64,000 nt of DNA from Amycolatopsis sp. FBCC-B4732 (GTDB lineage Bacteria; Actinomycetota; Actinomycetes; Mycobacteriales; Pseudonocardiaceae), in the NCBI RefSeq assembly GCF_023008405.1, contig NZ_CP095376.1:1-64000 (forward strand), given 5' to 3'. Below are positions 26,418-35,347 of the stretch, piece after piece. A program made the position numbers and the translations under genes. Within the stretch, counting starts at the first letter, position 1. Each line of letters starts with the position of its first letter. The notes beneath the pieces were generated by a model. The model was not told where the DNA came from. It worked only from the letters and a program-made list of their open reading frames with translations, and did not search any database.

Positions 26418-26900
26418 TCAGCCGTAGAGGGAGATCTGCGTCCCGGCCGGCACCTCGTAGGCGGCGGTGATCTTGCCGAGCTCGATTTGGTAGTAGAGCA
26501 CGCCGAGGCCGATGAACAGCATCAGGACGCAGCCGATTCCCGGTGAGCACGATTCCCGCAACCCGGCCGCGCGCTGGGCGGCGCGGATGCGCACGCCCGT
26601 GTTGTAGTAGCTGACCATCGGGGCGATGAACGTCCAGCCTAGGAACAGGATGACCAGCAGCGGGCCGGCGACCGGGACCGTTCGCCGGCGGTCGAATTCG
26701 GCCATTTCCTTGTGGATCTTGTAGTACCAGACGTAGTGGTAGATGCCGAAGGTGAGCATCGGCCACAGCAGCCAGACCAGGACGGGGTGGCGGTACTTCA
26801 TCGCCAGCCCGCTCGCCACCGGCCTGGTGCCGACCAGTGCCGCGGGGTGGGTGCTCGGCGCGGCGATTCCGGTGTAATTCGCCGATACGGGTTCGGGCAT
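26418..26900 (-). CDS. DUF4234 membrane protein
   Basis: The 160-aa protein contains the DUF4234 pattern: a first transmembrane helix with MLTFGIYHYVWYYKIHKEM (about residues 48-66), a second at about 80-97, and a third at about 125-141. The function of this family is unknown. The start is the ATG at 26900. It lies downstream of the DUF2975-HTH pair on the same strand, with a 109-base gap, so it may have its own promoter. Confidence 0.8.
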   Translation of the reverse strand: MPEPVSANYTGIAAPSTHPAALVGTRPVASGLAMKYRHPVLVWLLWPMLTFGIYHYVWYYKIHKEMAEFDRRRTVPVAGPLLVILFLGWTFIAPMVSYYNTGVRIRAAQRAAGLRESCSPGIGCVLMLFIGLGVLYYQIELGKITAAYEVPAGTQISLYG

Positions 26901-27009
26901 GGTGAATTCCTCGCTTTTCGGCGCTCGGATCGAGCGCTCCGGGCGGTGCTGCCCTCCCTATTCGCGGCGCGGGAGAGGCTTGTTACGCCGACCGGAAAAT
27001 CGAAATGCT

Positions 27010-27216
27010 TCAGTCGTCCACCCACTCCAGGAGATCGCCGGGCTGGCAACCGAGGACCCGGCACATCGCTTCCAGCGTGCTGAACCGCACGGCTTTCGCG
27101 CGCCCGTTTTTCAGCACCGCCACGTTCGCCGGCGTCAGCCCGACCTTTTCGGCGAATTCCCCGACGCTCATCTTCCGCTTGGCCAGTTCGACGTCGATGC
27201 GCACGACGATCGGCAT
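27010..27216 (-). CDS. Small Cro/XRE-type helix-turn-helix regulator (YozG-like)
   Basis: This 68-aa protein is a bare HTH domain (KRKMSVGEFAEKVGLTPANVAVLKNG, residues 13-38) ending in LLEWVDD. Its ATG overlaps the stop of the upstream DUF2975 gene as TGATG. DUF2975 membrane proteins are very commonly paired with this type of regulator, so the pair is probably a small membrane-sensing or autoregulatory unit. Confidence 0.88.
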   Translation of the reverse strand: MPIVVRIDVELAKRKMSVGEFAEKVGLTPANVAVLKNGRAKAVRFSTLEAMCRVLGCQPGDLLEWVDD

Positions 27217-27695
27217 CAGATGACCGCTTCCATGTCCGAGCGGAGCGCGGTGGCTTGGCGCAGCAAGGCGCGCATCACCACCATCAGCAGCCAGAACACC
27301 GTGATCGCGACGGTCACCAGGAACAGCAGCATCGGCATCCCCGGGTCGTCGGCGTTGAAGCCGACGAAGAGCAGCATGCCGGCGAACACCAGCCACGCCG
27401 CGGCCACCGCCCAGACGATCACGTCGACCCACCGCAGCGACGCGGTGGTGAAGATCCGGTCCTTCTTGACCAGGGTCAGCAGCTTCCAGGTCGCGACGAG
27501 CACCACCTCGACGCACAGCACGAGGAACACGGCGATGGCGGTCAGCGGCCAGCGCAGGTTGGCGTCGTGCGGGTTCTGCGACGTCGTGTAGGCGATCCCG
27601 CCCGGCAGCGACATCGTCTGGAACACCACGAGGACGGCGAACAGCACCACCAAAAACACTCTGAGCGCGGCAACGGCCCACTTCTCGCTAACCAT
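27216..27695 (-). CDS. DUF2975 membrane protein
   Basis: The 159-aa protein has four hydrophobic helices and the family pattern LVKKDRIFTTASLRWVDVI at about residues 75-93. It is the first gene of a two-gene unit with the HTH regulator. Its ATG is 6 bases after a GATAGT -10 element, so the transcript is probably leaderless. Function is unknown; it may transmit a membrane signal to the HTH partner. Confidence 0.85.
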   Translation of the reverse strand: MVSEKWAVAALRVFLVVLFAVLVVFQTMSLPGGIAYTTSQNPHDANLRWPLTAIAVFLVLCVEVVLVATWKLLTLVKKDRIFTTASLRWVDVIVWAVAAAWLVFAGMLLFVGFNADDPGMPMLLFLVTVAITVFWLLMVVMRALLRQATALRSDMEAVI

Positions 27696-27701
27696 GCGAC
27701 G

Positions 27702-27730
27702 ACTATCGCTTGATTTCTATCGAAAGTCAA
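27702..27730 (-). promoter_or_regulatory. Promoter of the DUF2975-HTH operon
   Basis: On the minus strand TTGACT (27730-27725) and GATAGT (27707-27702) are separated by 17 bases. The -10 ends 6 bases before the ATG at 27695, indicating a leaderless mRNA. Direct TATCG copies overlap the spacer and could be the site of the HTH protein. Confidence 0.6.
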
Positions 27731-27734
27731 TCGA

Positions 27735-28913
27735 TCAGTCGAGCTCCGGGTCCAGCCGCACCGACTCCAGGGCGACGTACAGCTCGCCGATGTCGACCGG
27801 GTCGGTGAGGTCGCGCTTGGTCAGCTCCTGCACGCGCCGCAAGCGGTAGCGGACCGTGTTGGGGTGCACGAACAGGCGGTCCGCGGCCTCCTTCGCCGAG
27901 CCGTGGCCGGCGAACCACGCGAGCAGCGTGTCGAGCAGGACCTTGCGTTCCGCGCCCGGCAGGGTGAGCACCCCGGCCAGCGCGGAGCGGACGACGTCGC
28001 GGGCCATCCCCGGGGCCGCGGCCACCAGCGTGGTCACCGGCGAATCACCGAACACCACCACGCCCGCGGTCGCCGACGGCAGTGAGCGGCGGGCGATCCG
28101 GGCGCGGTGCAGTGCGTCCGGGACGTCGGGGAACCCGCTGAACGGACGGCTCATCCCGGCCGCCACCGGCAGCGAGCCCAGCACTTCGCGCAGCCGCCGG
28201 ACGTCCTCGATCCGGTCGATCGCGACCAGGCCCGCCTCGCCGCCGGGCCGCCACGCCGACCGCCAGCGGCGCGCCCGCAGCAGCGCTTCGACGGAGTCCT
28301 GCTCCTCCTGCTCGACGCGTTCGGTGACCACCGCGACGAACATCCCCGCGGTCGGCAGGCCCAGCTCGCGCGCGGCCGCCTCCATCTCGGCCTGGCTCAC
28401 GAGCCGGCCGCGCAGCAGGTCGTCGAGCAGCCGCGCGTTCGCGTGCGACGGCTCGGCCGCGACCTCTTCGTATGCCGTGGTCAGCGCGTCGGAGTAGAGG
28501 TCGATCGCCTTCCAGACGTAGGAGTTGATCTCGATCGTCCGGGTCGGGTTGAGGAAGTCCGGGCCGGCGAGCTCGAGCAGGCCCTCGTAGACGAAGGTGC
28601 CGCCGATCCGGAACGCGCGCAGCACCGCGGGCAGCGGGATGCCTTGGCGCGCCTGGACGAGACCGGTCTTGCGGGCGGCGTCGAGGGCGAGGCCGCGGCC
28701 CTCGGCCAGCGCGGTCAGCGCTCGTTCGAGGTTGGCCCGGCAGACCTGGCGCAGCTCACCGGGCGCGACGCGCTCCACCTGGCGGTAGAACTCGTCCTCT
28801 TCGCTGAGCAGGCGGGCCAGCCGATCGGCGAACTCCGGCAGCCTGGTCAGCATCTCGCGCACCAGCTCGCGGTGCTCGCGAGGTACCGGCCTGGCCAGAG
28901 CTTCGATGCCCAT
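27735..28913 (-). CDS. PucR/CdaR-like transcriptional regulator
   Basis: The 392-aa protein ends with the PucR C-terminal HTH (LFVHPNTVRYRLRRVQELT, about residues 355-373). Before it lies a GGDEF-like sensor domain without catalytic residues (about 170-330). The N-terminal 160 residues are helical and resemble the RsbT co-antagonist-like region of this family. Such regulators act on nearby catabolic or stress genes in actinomycetes. No operon partner is evident, so its target is unknown. Confidence 0.88.
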   Translation of the reverse strand: MGIEALARPVPREHRELVREMLTRLPEFADRLARLLSEEDEFYRQVERVAPGELRQVCRANLERALTALAEGRGLALDAARKTGLVQARQGIPLPAVLRAFRIGGTFVYEGLLELAGPDFLNPTRTIEINSYVWKAIDLYSDALTTAYEEVAAEPSHANARLLDDLLRGRLVSQAEMEAAARELGLPTAGMFVAVVTERVEQEEQDSVEALLRARRWRSAWRPGGEAGLVAIDRIEDVRRLREVLGSLPVAAGMSRPFSGFPDVPDALHRARIARRSLPSATAGVVVFGDSPVTTLVAAAPGMARDVVRSALAGVLTLPGAERKVLLDTLLAWFAGHGSAKEAADRLFVHPNTVRYRLRRVQELTKRDLTDPVDIGELYVALESVRLDPELD

Positions 28914-29010
28914 CCCTCACTTTAGCTCGGGTCCCCCGCCCTGGATACGCACGAACTTGAGCAAAATTCATATCCGCCGGGTGATCTTGCCAGTGGGTAC
29001 TTGACGGAGC

Positions 29011-29640
29011 TCAGGCCGGCTTGCGCGCGGTGAGGTAGACGTGCGGCTCCGGGCCGGCGTCCGGGTGGTCGGGTACGAACAGCGCCTGCTCCTCGCGGAC
29101 GATCTCCAGCCCGGCCGCGCGGAGCCGCTCGGCCAGCGCGTCCGCCGCGAAACTGCTCGCGCGGACCGGGTGGCCCATGAAGACGATGTCGACGCCGTCG
29201 ACGTCGGCCGGCACGGTCGCGAACACCAGCAGGCCGCCGGGCTTCAGCCAGCGCGCCAGCCGGCCGATCATGGTTTCCTGGTCGGCGCGGGGGAGTTGCA
29301 GCATCGAGAAGAACGCCGTGATCGCGTCCCAGCTGCCGTCCTCGAAGGACAGTTCGCGCATGTCGCCGAGCTCGAACCGCGCGGCGGGGGCCTGGGCACG
29401 CGCGATCTCGACCATCTTCGGCGCGACGTCGTAGCCGGTCACCGCGCAGCCGGCCGCGGCGAGCTGTTCGGCGACCGGGCGGCCGGTGCCCGAGCCGAGG
29501 TCGAGCACCCGTGCTCCCGCGGGCAGTCGCTCGGCGAGCGCGGTGAGTGCGGCCCGCTGCTCGGCGAGGTTCCGGAACGCGTGTTCGTAGTCCGTGCCGA
29601 GCGCGTCGAAGACCTCGGCGGCGGATTCGGGGCGAGTCAT
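29011..29640 (-). CDS. Class I SAM-dependent methyltransferase (Methyltransf_25)
   Basis: The 209-aa protein has the SAM motif ARVLDLGSGTGRPVAEQLA (about residues 39-57), YDVAPKMVEIAR as the acidic loop, and WDAITAFFSMLQLPR as motif II/post-II. Substrate unknown; small-molecule methylation is likely. It is divergent from a secreted beta-helix gene, with two CTTGC palindromes in the shared promoter region. Confidence 0.85.
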   Translation of the reverse strand: MTRPESAAEVFDALGTDYEHAFRNLAEQRAALTALAERLPAGARVLDLGSGTGRPVAEQLAAAGCAVTGYDVAPKMVEIARAQAPAARFELGDMRELSFEDGSWDAITAFFSMLQLPRADQETMIGRLARWLKPGGLLVFATVPADVDGVDIVFMGHPVRASSFAADALAERLRAAGLEIVREEQALFVPDHPDAGPEPHVYLTARKPA

Positions 29641-29662
29641 GGGAGAACTCTGTCAGAAGAAA

Positions 29663-29694
29663 CCTTGCGCAAGGAATCGACTTCTTCTTGCAAG
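29663..29694. promoter_or_regulatory. Two CTTGC palindromes in a divergent promoter
   Basis: CCTTGCGCAAGG (29663-29674) and CTTGCAAG (29687-29694) are both perfect palindromes with the same half-site. They lie between the methyltransferase and beta-helix genes. They look like paired operator sites, for example for a TetR-type repressor. Confidence 0.45.
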
Positions 29695-29772
29695 TTACCG
29701 GCAGAGTCTTGTTTGATGCGCGAGCGTCGCCTAATCTTCCGCCGCAGTCCCTCCGGCGAAACGAGGCCCTGG

Positions 29773-31701
29773 ATGTCGCGACGCACCTTCGGAGCCGCGC
29801 TCGTCGCGGTCACCGCTCTCGTCTCGGTGGCCGCACCGGCGGCCGCCGCCGACCGGCCGGTCGTGACGCGCGCGGCGCTCGACCCGGCGCTGGTCGCGGG
29901 GCGCGGCGCCGCCGTCGGTTTCCTGGAGCAGGAAGCGGAGAACGCGCGCACCGACGGCGTCGTGATCGGTCCGGACCGCACGGCGTACACGCTGCCCTCG
30001 GAGGCGTCCGGGCGGCGGGCCGTCCGGCTGGCGCCGGGGCAGTACGTCGAGTTCACGCTGCCCGCCGCGGCGAACGCGATCACCGTCCGCTACAGCATTC
30101 CCGACGCCCCGCGCGGCGGCGGCGTCACCGCGCCCCTCGACGTCACGGTGAACGGCGGCCACCGGCAGCGGATGACGCTGACTTCGCAGTATTCGTGGCT
30201 GTACAACCAGTACCCGTTCAGCAACGACCCGGACGCGGACCTGCTGCACCCGGACTGGTGGATCACCGAGTGCGGGTGCGTGCCGTCGGCGACCACGCCG
30301 GCGCCGGTGCTCGCGAAACCGTTCCGCCCCAGCCACTTCTACGACGAGCAGCGGCTCCTGCTCGGCCGGTCGTACCGGGCCGGGGACAAGGTGCGCCTGA
30401 CTGCCTCGGCCGGTGCCGCGTGGACGGTCGTCGACCTGCTCGACTCCGAGCAGGTGGCACCGCCCCGCGTGGTTCCCTTCGCGGCCAACGCTTTGCTCTT
30501 CGGCGCCGACCCGACCGGCCGCCGCGACTCGGCCGACGCCCTCGACCGCGCCATCGCCTTCGCGCGGCGCGCCCACTTGAAGGTCTACCTGCCGCCGGGC
30601 ACCTACCAGGTCAACCGGCACGTCATCGTCGACGACGTCACGATCGAAGGCGCGGGCAGCTGGTACACGATCCTCAAGGGCCACGGCGTCGGCGTCTACG
30701 GCGAAGAAGCCGCCGCCGGGGGCAGCCGCAACGTCCACCTCTCCGGCTTCGCGGTCGAAGGCGACGTCCGGGAACGCGTCGACACCGACCAGGTCAACGC
30801 GATCGGCGGCGCGCTCAGTGAGTCCACCGTGGACTCGGTGTACCTGCACCACACGAAGGTCGGTCTCTGGTTCGACGGCCCGATGAGCCGCTTCCGGCTG
30901 ACGAATTCCGTGATCGCCGACCAGATCGCCGACGGGCTGAACTTCCACACGGGAGTCACGGATTCGGTGGTGGCGAACAACTTCGTCCGCAACACCGGCG
31001 ACGACGGGCTGGCGATGTGGTCGGAGAAGATCCAGGACGCGCGCAACGCGTTCGACCACAACACCGTCCAGACCCCGGTGCTGGCCAACGGGATCGCGCT
31101 CTACGGCGGCGTGGACAACACGGTCTCGGGCAACCTGGTGGCGGACCCGATCCGCGAGGGCAGCGCGATCCAGGTGGGCTCGCGGTTCGGCGCCGAGCCC
31201 TTCGGCGGGACGCTGCAGATCGCGGGCAACACGACCGTGCGGGCCGGGACGTTCGAGCTGAACTGGAAGATCGGGCTGGGCGCGATCTGGTTCTACGCGC
31301 TGGAAAAGGACATCGCCGCGGACGTCGAGGTGACCGGCGACCACTTCCTCGACAACACCTACAACGCGATCATGCTGGTCAGCGACTTCCCGGTGAAGGA
31401 CAAGTACTCGATCACCGGGCTGGCGTTCGCGGACCTGCGGGTCGACGGCGCCGGGACGTCGGTGCTGAGCGCGCGGTCGGCGGGGTCGGCGTCGTTCCGG
31501 AACGTCGACGCGCGCAACGTCGGTGCGGTGGGGGTGAACAACTGCGGGTCGTTCAGCTTCCCGCCGACGGGCTCGGAGTTCTCGCTGACGGACCTCGGCG
31601 GCAACGACGGCGGCTGGCTGGCACCGTGGCTGCTGCCGAACACGATCACCTGCGACGACCGCCCGCCGGTCGTGCCACCGCCGGCCCCGGCACGGTGGTG
31701 A
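29773..31701 (+). CDS. Tat-exported right-handed beta-helix protein (polysaccharide hydrolase/lyase-like)
   Basis: The 642-aa protein starts with a twin-arginine signal SRRTFGAALVAVTALVSVAA and an Ala-x-Ala cleavage region. A beta-sandwich module that resembles a carbohydrate-binding domain follows (about residues 50-230). From about 235 it is a parallel beta-helix of the pectate-lyase-like type, opening with NALLFGADPTGRRDSADALDRA and containing HVIVDDVTIEGAGSWYTIL. Mycodextranase and alpha-1,3-glucanase-type enzymes have this layout. I chose the ATG at 29773 because it places the Tat motif at the N terminus. Catalytic Asp residues cannot be assigned without alignment. Confidence 0.75.
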   Translation: MSRRTFGAALVAVTALVSVAAPAAAADRPVVTRAALDPALVAGRGAAVGFLEQEAENARTDGVVIGPDRTAYTLPSEASGRRAVRLAPGQYVEFTLPAAANAITVRYSIPDAPRGGGVTAPLDVTVNGGHRQRMTLTSQYSWLYNQYPFSNDPDADLLHPDWWITECGCVPSATTPAPVLAKPFRPSHFYDEQRLLLGRSYRAGDKVRLTASAGAAWTVVDLLDSEQVAPPRVVPFAANALLFGADPTGRRDSADALDRAIAFARRAHLKVYLPPGTYQVNRHVIVDDVTIEGAGSWYTILKGHGVGVYGEEAAAGGSRNVHLSGFAVEGDVRERVDTDQVNAIGGALSESTVDSVYLHHTKVGLWFDGPMSRFRLTNSVIADQIADGLNFHTGVTDSVVANNFVRNTGDDGLAMWSEKIQDARNAFDHNTVQTPVLANGIALYGGVDNTVSGNLVADPIREGSAIQVGSRFGAEPFGGTLQIAGNTTVRAGTFELNWKIGLGAIWFYALEKDIAADVEVTGDHFLDNTYNAIMLVSDFPVKDKYSITGLAFADLRVDGAGTSVLSARSAGSASFRNVDARNVGAVGVNNCGSFSFPPTGSEFSLTDLGGNDGGWLAPWLLPNTITCDDRPPVVPPPAPARW

Positions 31702-31743
31702 GGTCCGGCAGCGGCAGGCGAGCGTGCACTAAAGTTCGTCGCC

Positions 31744-32220
31744 GTGGCTGGTTTGCGCGGGGTGTTCGCGGGGTTCGGGAAGAGCAAGGCCTTTGCGGTG
31801 CTGGGGCGGGCGCTCGTGCCGGCCGACCGGGTGCTGCTGCGGGTCAGCGGCGGCCGGGTCGGCGTCGGCGCGGCGGTCGGATTGCGGACGTTGCTGCTCA
31901 CCACCGTCGGCCGCCGCAGCGGTGAGCCGCGGCAGGTGCCGCTGCTGTACGTCGAGCGGGACGGCGGTTACGTCGTGATCGGCTCGAACTGGGGCGGCGA
32001 GGCCCACCCGGCGTGGTCGGCGAACCTCCTGGCGCACCCGGCGGCGACGGTCGCGGTGCACGGCCGGACCGTCGAGGTCGCCGGGCGGCTCCTGACCGGC
32101 GACGAGCGCCAGGAGATGTGGGCCGCCGTCGCCGCGTACTGGCCCGCATACGACCGGTACGCCGTGCGGGCCGAGCACCGCGAGATCCGCGTCTTCCTGC
32201 TGGAGCCGGTCAGTCGATGA
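31744..32220 (+). CDS. F420-dependent nitroreductase/DUF385 family protein
   Basis: The 158-aa split-barrel protein has the deazaflavin-dependent nitroreductase pattern LLLTTVGRRSGEPRQVPLLY (about residues 50-69) and GSNWGGEAHPAWSANLLAHP (about 81-100). Family members such as M. tuberculosis Ddn reduce quinones or nitro compounds with reduced F420. It overlaps the convergent GNAT gene by 11 bases. Start GTG at 31744. Confidence 0.9.
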   Translation: MAGLRGVFAGFGKSKAFAVLGRALVPADRVLLRVSGGRVGVGAAVGLRTLLLTTVGRRSGEPRQVPLLYVERDGGYVVIGSNWGGEAHPAWSANLLAHPAATVAVHGRTVEVAGRLLTGDERQEMWAAVAAYWPAYDRYAVRAEHREIRVFLLEPVSR

Positions 32221-32743
32221 GGTCGGTCTGCCGGATCCGGTACACCTGGAGCCGCAGGTTGTAGTACTTGTCGGTCTCCCCGACCCACTGCATGCCGAGC
32301 CGCTTGGCGACGGCGATCGCCCGCGTGTTGTTCGGCCGCGCGACCGCGAAAAGCTCTTCGGTGTCCTGGGTGAAGGCCCACTCGATGAGCGCGGTCGCCG
32401 CTTCGGACGCGTAACCCTGGCCCCAGACACCGGGGCTGAGCTGCCAGGACAGTTCGAGGTCCTCTTCGAACGGCGGCAGCAACCGGATGCCGAGGCCGCC
32501 GATCACGGCACCGTCCTCTTTGCGCTCGATCGCCCAGCGGCCCCGCGGCGGCGGCAGGTTCGGCTGCGCCTCCTGCCAGGCGTGCAGCACCGCGCGCATC
32601 GCGCCGATGTCGCCGACGCGGTCCATGGCCGGGGTCAGCCAGTGCGTGACGTCCTCCGCGCCGTAGACGGCGAACGCGGCCTCGGCGTCGTCCACCGTCC
32701 AGTCCCGGATCACGAGCCGGTCGGTGTTCAGCGGGGTCTCCAT
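32210..32743 (-). CDS. GNAT-family N-acetyltransferase (RimJ/RimL-like)
   Basis: The 177-aa protein follows the acetyltransferase_3 pattern: ETPLNTDRLVIRDWTVDDAE at the start, ELSWQLSPGVWGQGYASEAATAL (acetyl-CoA pyrophosphate loop GQGYASE, about residues 109-115), and NTRAIAVAKRLGMQWVGE near the end. It transfers acetyl groups from acetyl-CoA to an unknown amine, possibly a protein N terminus. Confidence 0.9.
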   Translation of the reverse strand: METPLNTDRLVIRDWTVDDAEAAFAVYGAEDVTHWLTPAMDRVGDIGAMRAVLHAWQEAQPNLPPPRGRWAIERKEDGAVIGGLGIRLLPPFEEDLELSWQLSPGVWGQGYASEAATALIEWAFTQDTEELFAVARPNNTRAIAVAKRLGMQWVGETDKYYNLRLQVYRIRQTDLID

Positions 32744-32828
32744 ACCAGGACGCTACGCCGGGAAGGCCGGGATTGTTCCCGCGGCAAAGTGCTCAGAAGG
32801 TGAACAGTTTGGTGCCGATGATGTGGGC

Positions 32829-33413
32829 ATGGAGCAAATCGAAGGCGTCGCGGTGGTGGAGGTCACGTCGGTGGCGGGCTGGCGCGACTGGCTGGCCACG
32901 GCGTCGGTCCCGTCGGTGTGGCTGGTGATCCGGCGCAAGCACAGCCGGGTGCCGGGCGTCCTGGTGCACGAGGCGATGGAGCAGGCGCTGTGCTTCGGGT
33001 GGATCGACAGCAAGGCGCTCCGCCGCGACGCGGAGAGCACGTACCTCTGCTTCACGCCGCGGAAGCCGCGGAGCACGTGGAGCCGGGTGAACCGCGAGCG
33101 CGTGGAACGGCTGACGGCGGCGGGCTCGATGACGCCGGCGGGGCAGGAGACGGTCGACCTGGCCCGGCGGACGGGGACCTGGGACGTGCTCGCCGAGGCA
33201 CAGGACGGGGTGGTGCCGCCGGACCTGCGCCGGGCGTTCGAGGGGGAGGCGGTGGCACGGCGGTGCTTCGAAGGGTTTCCGCCTTCGTCGCGGCGGTTGA
33301 TCCTGGAGTGGATCGCGCGGGCGAAACGACCCGAGACGCGGCAACGGCGGATCGTGGAGACGGTGGAGCTGGCCAGGGAGAACCGCCGGGCCGCCCACCC
33401 GAAGGCGGCCTAG
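32829..33413 (+). CDS. YdeI/OmpD-associated family protein
   Basis: The 194-aa protein has the family core WLVIRRKHSRVPGVLVHEAM, ALCFGWIDSKALRRD and YLCFTPRKPRSTWSRVN (about residues 30-85), with a C-terminal helical tail SRRLILEWIARAKRPETRQRR. Family members are linked to stress or bacteriocin resistance but have no clear biochemistry. I chose the ATG at 32829; a GTG 6 bases upstream is equally possible. Confidence 0.85.
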   Translation: MEQIEGVAVVEVTSVAGWRDWLATASVPSVWLVIRRKHSRVPGVLVHEAMEQALCFGWIDSKALRRDAESTYLCFTPRKPRSTWSRVNRERVERLTAAGSMTPAGQETVDLARRTGTWDVLAEAQDGVVPPDLRRAFEGEAVARRCFEGFPPSSRRLILEWIARAKRPETRQRRIVETVELARENRRAAHPKAA

Positions 33414-33519
33414 CAGCGAGCGCGAACCCGGCGCGCTGCCGGCCTGAGCGCGATGGCGAGCCGCACGCCCGGCCGGAAACCGGCGGCCCGCTCGCCCCGA
33501 CCGGCCTACAGTCGGGCGC

Positions 33520-34875
33520 GTGGACGAGATGCGCACCCTCCTCACCCGCGCCGCCGAGCTGGCCGCCGACTACCGCGCGAGCCTCCCGGAACGACCGGTC
33601 GCGACCGCCGCCACCCCCGCGGGCTTCGGCGGCCCGCTCCCGAAGGACCCGGCCCCACCGTCCGAAGTGCTCGAAGAGCTCGCCCGTGCCGCCGAACCCG
33701 GGCTCGTCGCCACCGCCGGGCCGCGGTTCTTCGGGTTCGTCATCGGGGGCGCGCTTCCCGCCGCCACCGCGGCCGACGTCCTCGCCGCCGGCTGGGACCA
33801 GAACGGCTTCAACGCCGTCCTCTCGCCGGCCGCCGCGGCCGCGGAAGAGACCGCCGGGCGGTGGCTCAAGGGCCTGCTCGGCCTCCCCGCCACCGCGTCC
33901 GCCGGGTTCGTCACCGGCGGCCAGGCGGCGAACACCGTCGGGCTCGCGACCGCGCGGCACCACGTTCTCGCCGAAGCCGGCTGGGACGTCGAGCGCGACG
34001 GGCTCGCCGGTGCGCCGCGCGTCCGGATCGTCGCGAGCGAAGAACGGCACGCCACCATCGACCGCGCCCTGCGGCTGCTCGGTTTCGGCACCAGCGCCGT
34101 CGAGCCGGTGGCCGCCGGGAGCCAGGGCGCCGTCGATGTCGCCGCTCTGGAACGGACGCTCGCCGCCGGGAGCGGGCCCGCGATCGTCTGCCTCCAGGCG
34201 GGCAACGTCAACACCGGCGCCTGCGACGACCTGCGCGCCGCCTGCGAAGCCGCGCGCGCCCACCGGGCCTGGGTGCACGTCGACGGCGCCTTCGGGCTCT
34301 GGGCCGCGGCGAACCCGGCCACCGCCCCGCTGCTCGACGGCGTCGAGCTCGCCGACTCCTGGGCCTGCGACGGGCACAAGTGGCTCAACGTCCCCTACGA
34401 CTCGGGGTTCGTCTTCTGCGCCCGGCCGGACGTCCACGCCGAAACGATCGCCTACCGCGCCGCGTACCTCGCCGGCGCCGGCGAACTCGCCGGCATGGGC
34501 GACCTGACCCTCGAATCCTCACGCCGCGCTCGGGGCTTCGCGGTCTGGGCGGCGCTGCGCGAACTGGGCCGCGACGGCGTCGCCGAGCTCGTCGACCGCT
34601 GCTGCCGGCTCGCGCGCCGGTTCGCCGGGAAGCTCGCGGACGGCGGGGCCGTGATCGCCAACGACGTCGTGCTCAACCAGGTCCTGGTGTCCTTCGGGGA
34701 CGGAACCGACGACCTCGTCCGGCGGATCCAGGACGACGGCACGTGCTGGATCGGCGGCACCACCTGGCGCGGCCGCCGCTACCTGCGGATCTCGGTCTCC
34801 AACTGGTCGACGACCGAGGCCGACGTCGACCGCTCGGCCGCGGCGATCCTCCGCCTGGCCGGCCGCGTTCAGTAG
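33520..34875 (+). CDS. PLP-dependent group II decarboxylase-like enzyme
   Basis: The 451-aa protein belongs to the pyridoxal-dependent decarboxylase family. It has the N-terminal arm with PRFFGFVIGGALPAATAADVL, GFVTGGQAANTVGLATARH near 128, AWVHVDGAFGLWA (PLP-pyridine Asp) near 250, and the PLP lysine in DGHKWLNVPYDSG near 287. Relatives decarboxylate aromatic or acidic amino acids. Start is GTG at 33520. No pathway neighbours are present, so the substrate is not predicted. Confidence 0.85.
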   Translation: MDEMRTLLTRAAELAADYRASLPERPVATAATPAGFGGPLPKDPAPPSEVLEELARAAEPGLVATAGPRFFGFVIGGALPAATAADVLAAGWDQNGFNAVLSPAAAAAEETAGRWLKGLLGLPATASAGFVTGGQAANTVGLATARHHVLAEAGWDVERDGLAGAPRVRIVASEERHATIDRALRLLGFGTSAVEPVAAGSQGAVDVAALERTLAAGSGPAIVCLQAGNVNTGACDDLRAACEAARAHRAWVHVDGAFGLWAAANPATAPLLDGVELADSWACDGHKWLNVPYDSGFVFCARPDVHAETIAYRAAYLAGAGELAGMGDLTLESSRRARGFAVWAALRELGRDGVAELVDRCCRLARRFAGKLADGGAVIANDVVLNQVLVSFGDGTDDLVRRIQDDGTCWIGGTTWRGRRYLRISVSNWSTTEADVDRSAAAILRLAGRVQ

Positions 34876-35261
34876 CCTTCGCGCACCGAAAGGGAGTCCG
34901 TCCGCCAGCCGATCCGCTTCTCCTCGCCGGTCGGCCAGCTCGAGGAAAGCCGCCGCCGGACGCTGCCGAGCGCGCCGAGTTCCGCGAGGTCCACGCGGGA
35001 CCCCTGCGCCGCCAGCGACGTCACCTCGGTGGCCGTGATCGGGACGAAGTCGAAGTACTGCGCGTCCTCACCGCCCTTCCAGTCCACGAATTCCGTGAAG
35101 ATCGCGGCGAACGCCTGGCCGCATTCCGGGCATTCGCGCAGCGAAACGCCGAAATGCGACCGCTGGACCAACCGGTGGGTTTCGCGCAGGCGGGTCGTGC
35201 AGAACGCCAGCGCGGTGAGGGCGTCGGCGCCCGAGCAGCGCGCGCAGCCGAACTCGGTCAT
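34869..35261 (-). CDS. Hypothetical zinc-ribbon-like protein
   Basis: The 130-aa protein has two Cys pairs, CARC at residues 6-9 and CPEC near residue 45, that could bind zinc. The remainder (FVDWKGGEDAQYFDFVPI and a polar tail) matches no family I recognise. It overlaps the convergent decarboxylase gene by 7 bases and is divergent from the chitinase gene. Confidence 0.65.
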   Translation of the reverse strand: MTEFGCARCSGADALTALAFCTTRLRETHRLVQRSHFGVSLRECPECGQAFAAIFTEFVDWKGGEDAQYFDFVPITATEVTSLAAQGSRVDLAELGALGSVRRRLSSSWPTGEEKRIGWRTDSLSVREGY

Positions 35262-35347
35262 CCGCCGATCATCGCACGCCGTGAATCCGCACCCGGCTGC
35301 GGGGGCACCGGGAAACCCTTTGACCCCAACGTTTGGCCCTGGTCCGC

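Noticed and set aside
32724..32828. Longer N terminus for the YdeI-like protein
   Set aside because: The extra 35 residues run through the promoter of the divergent GNAT gene and match no family sequence.
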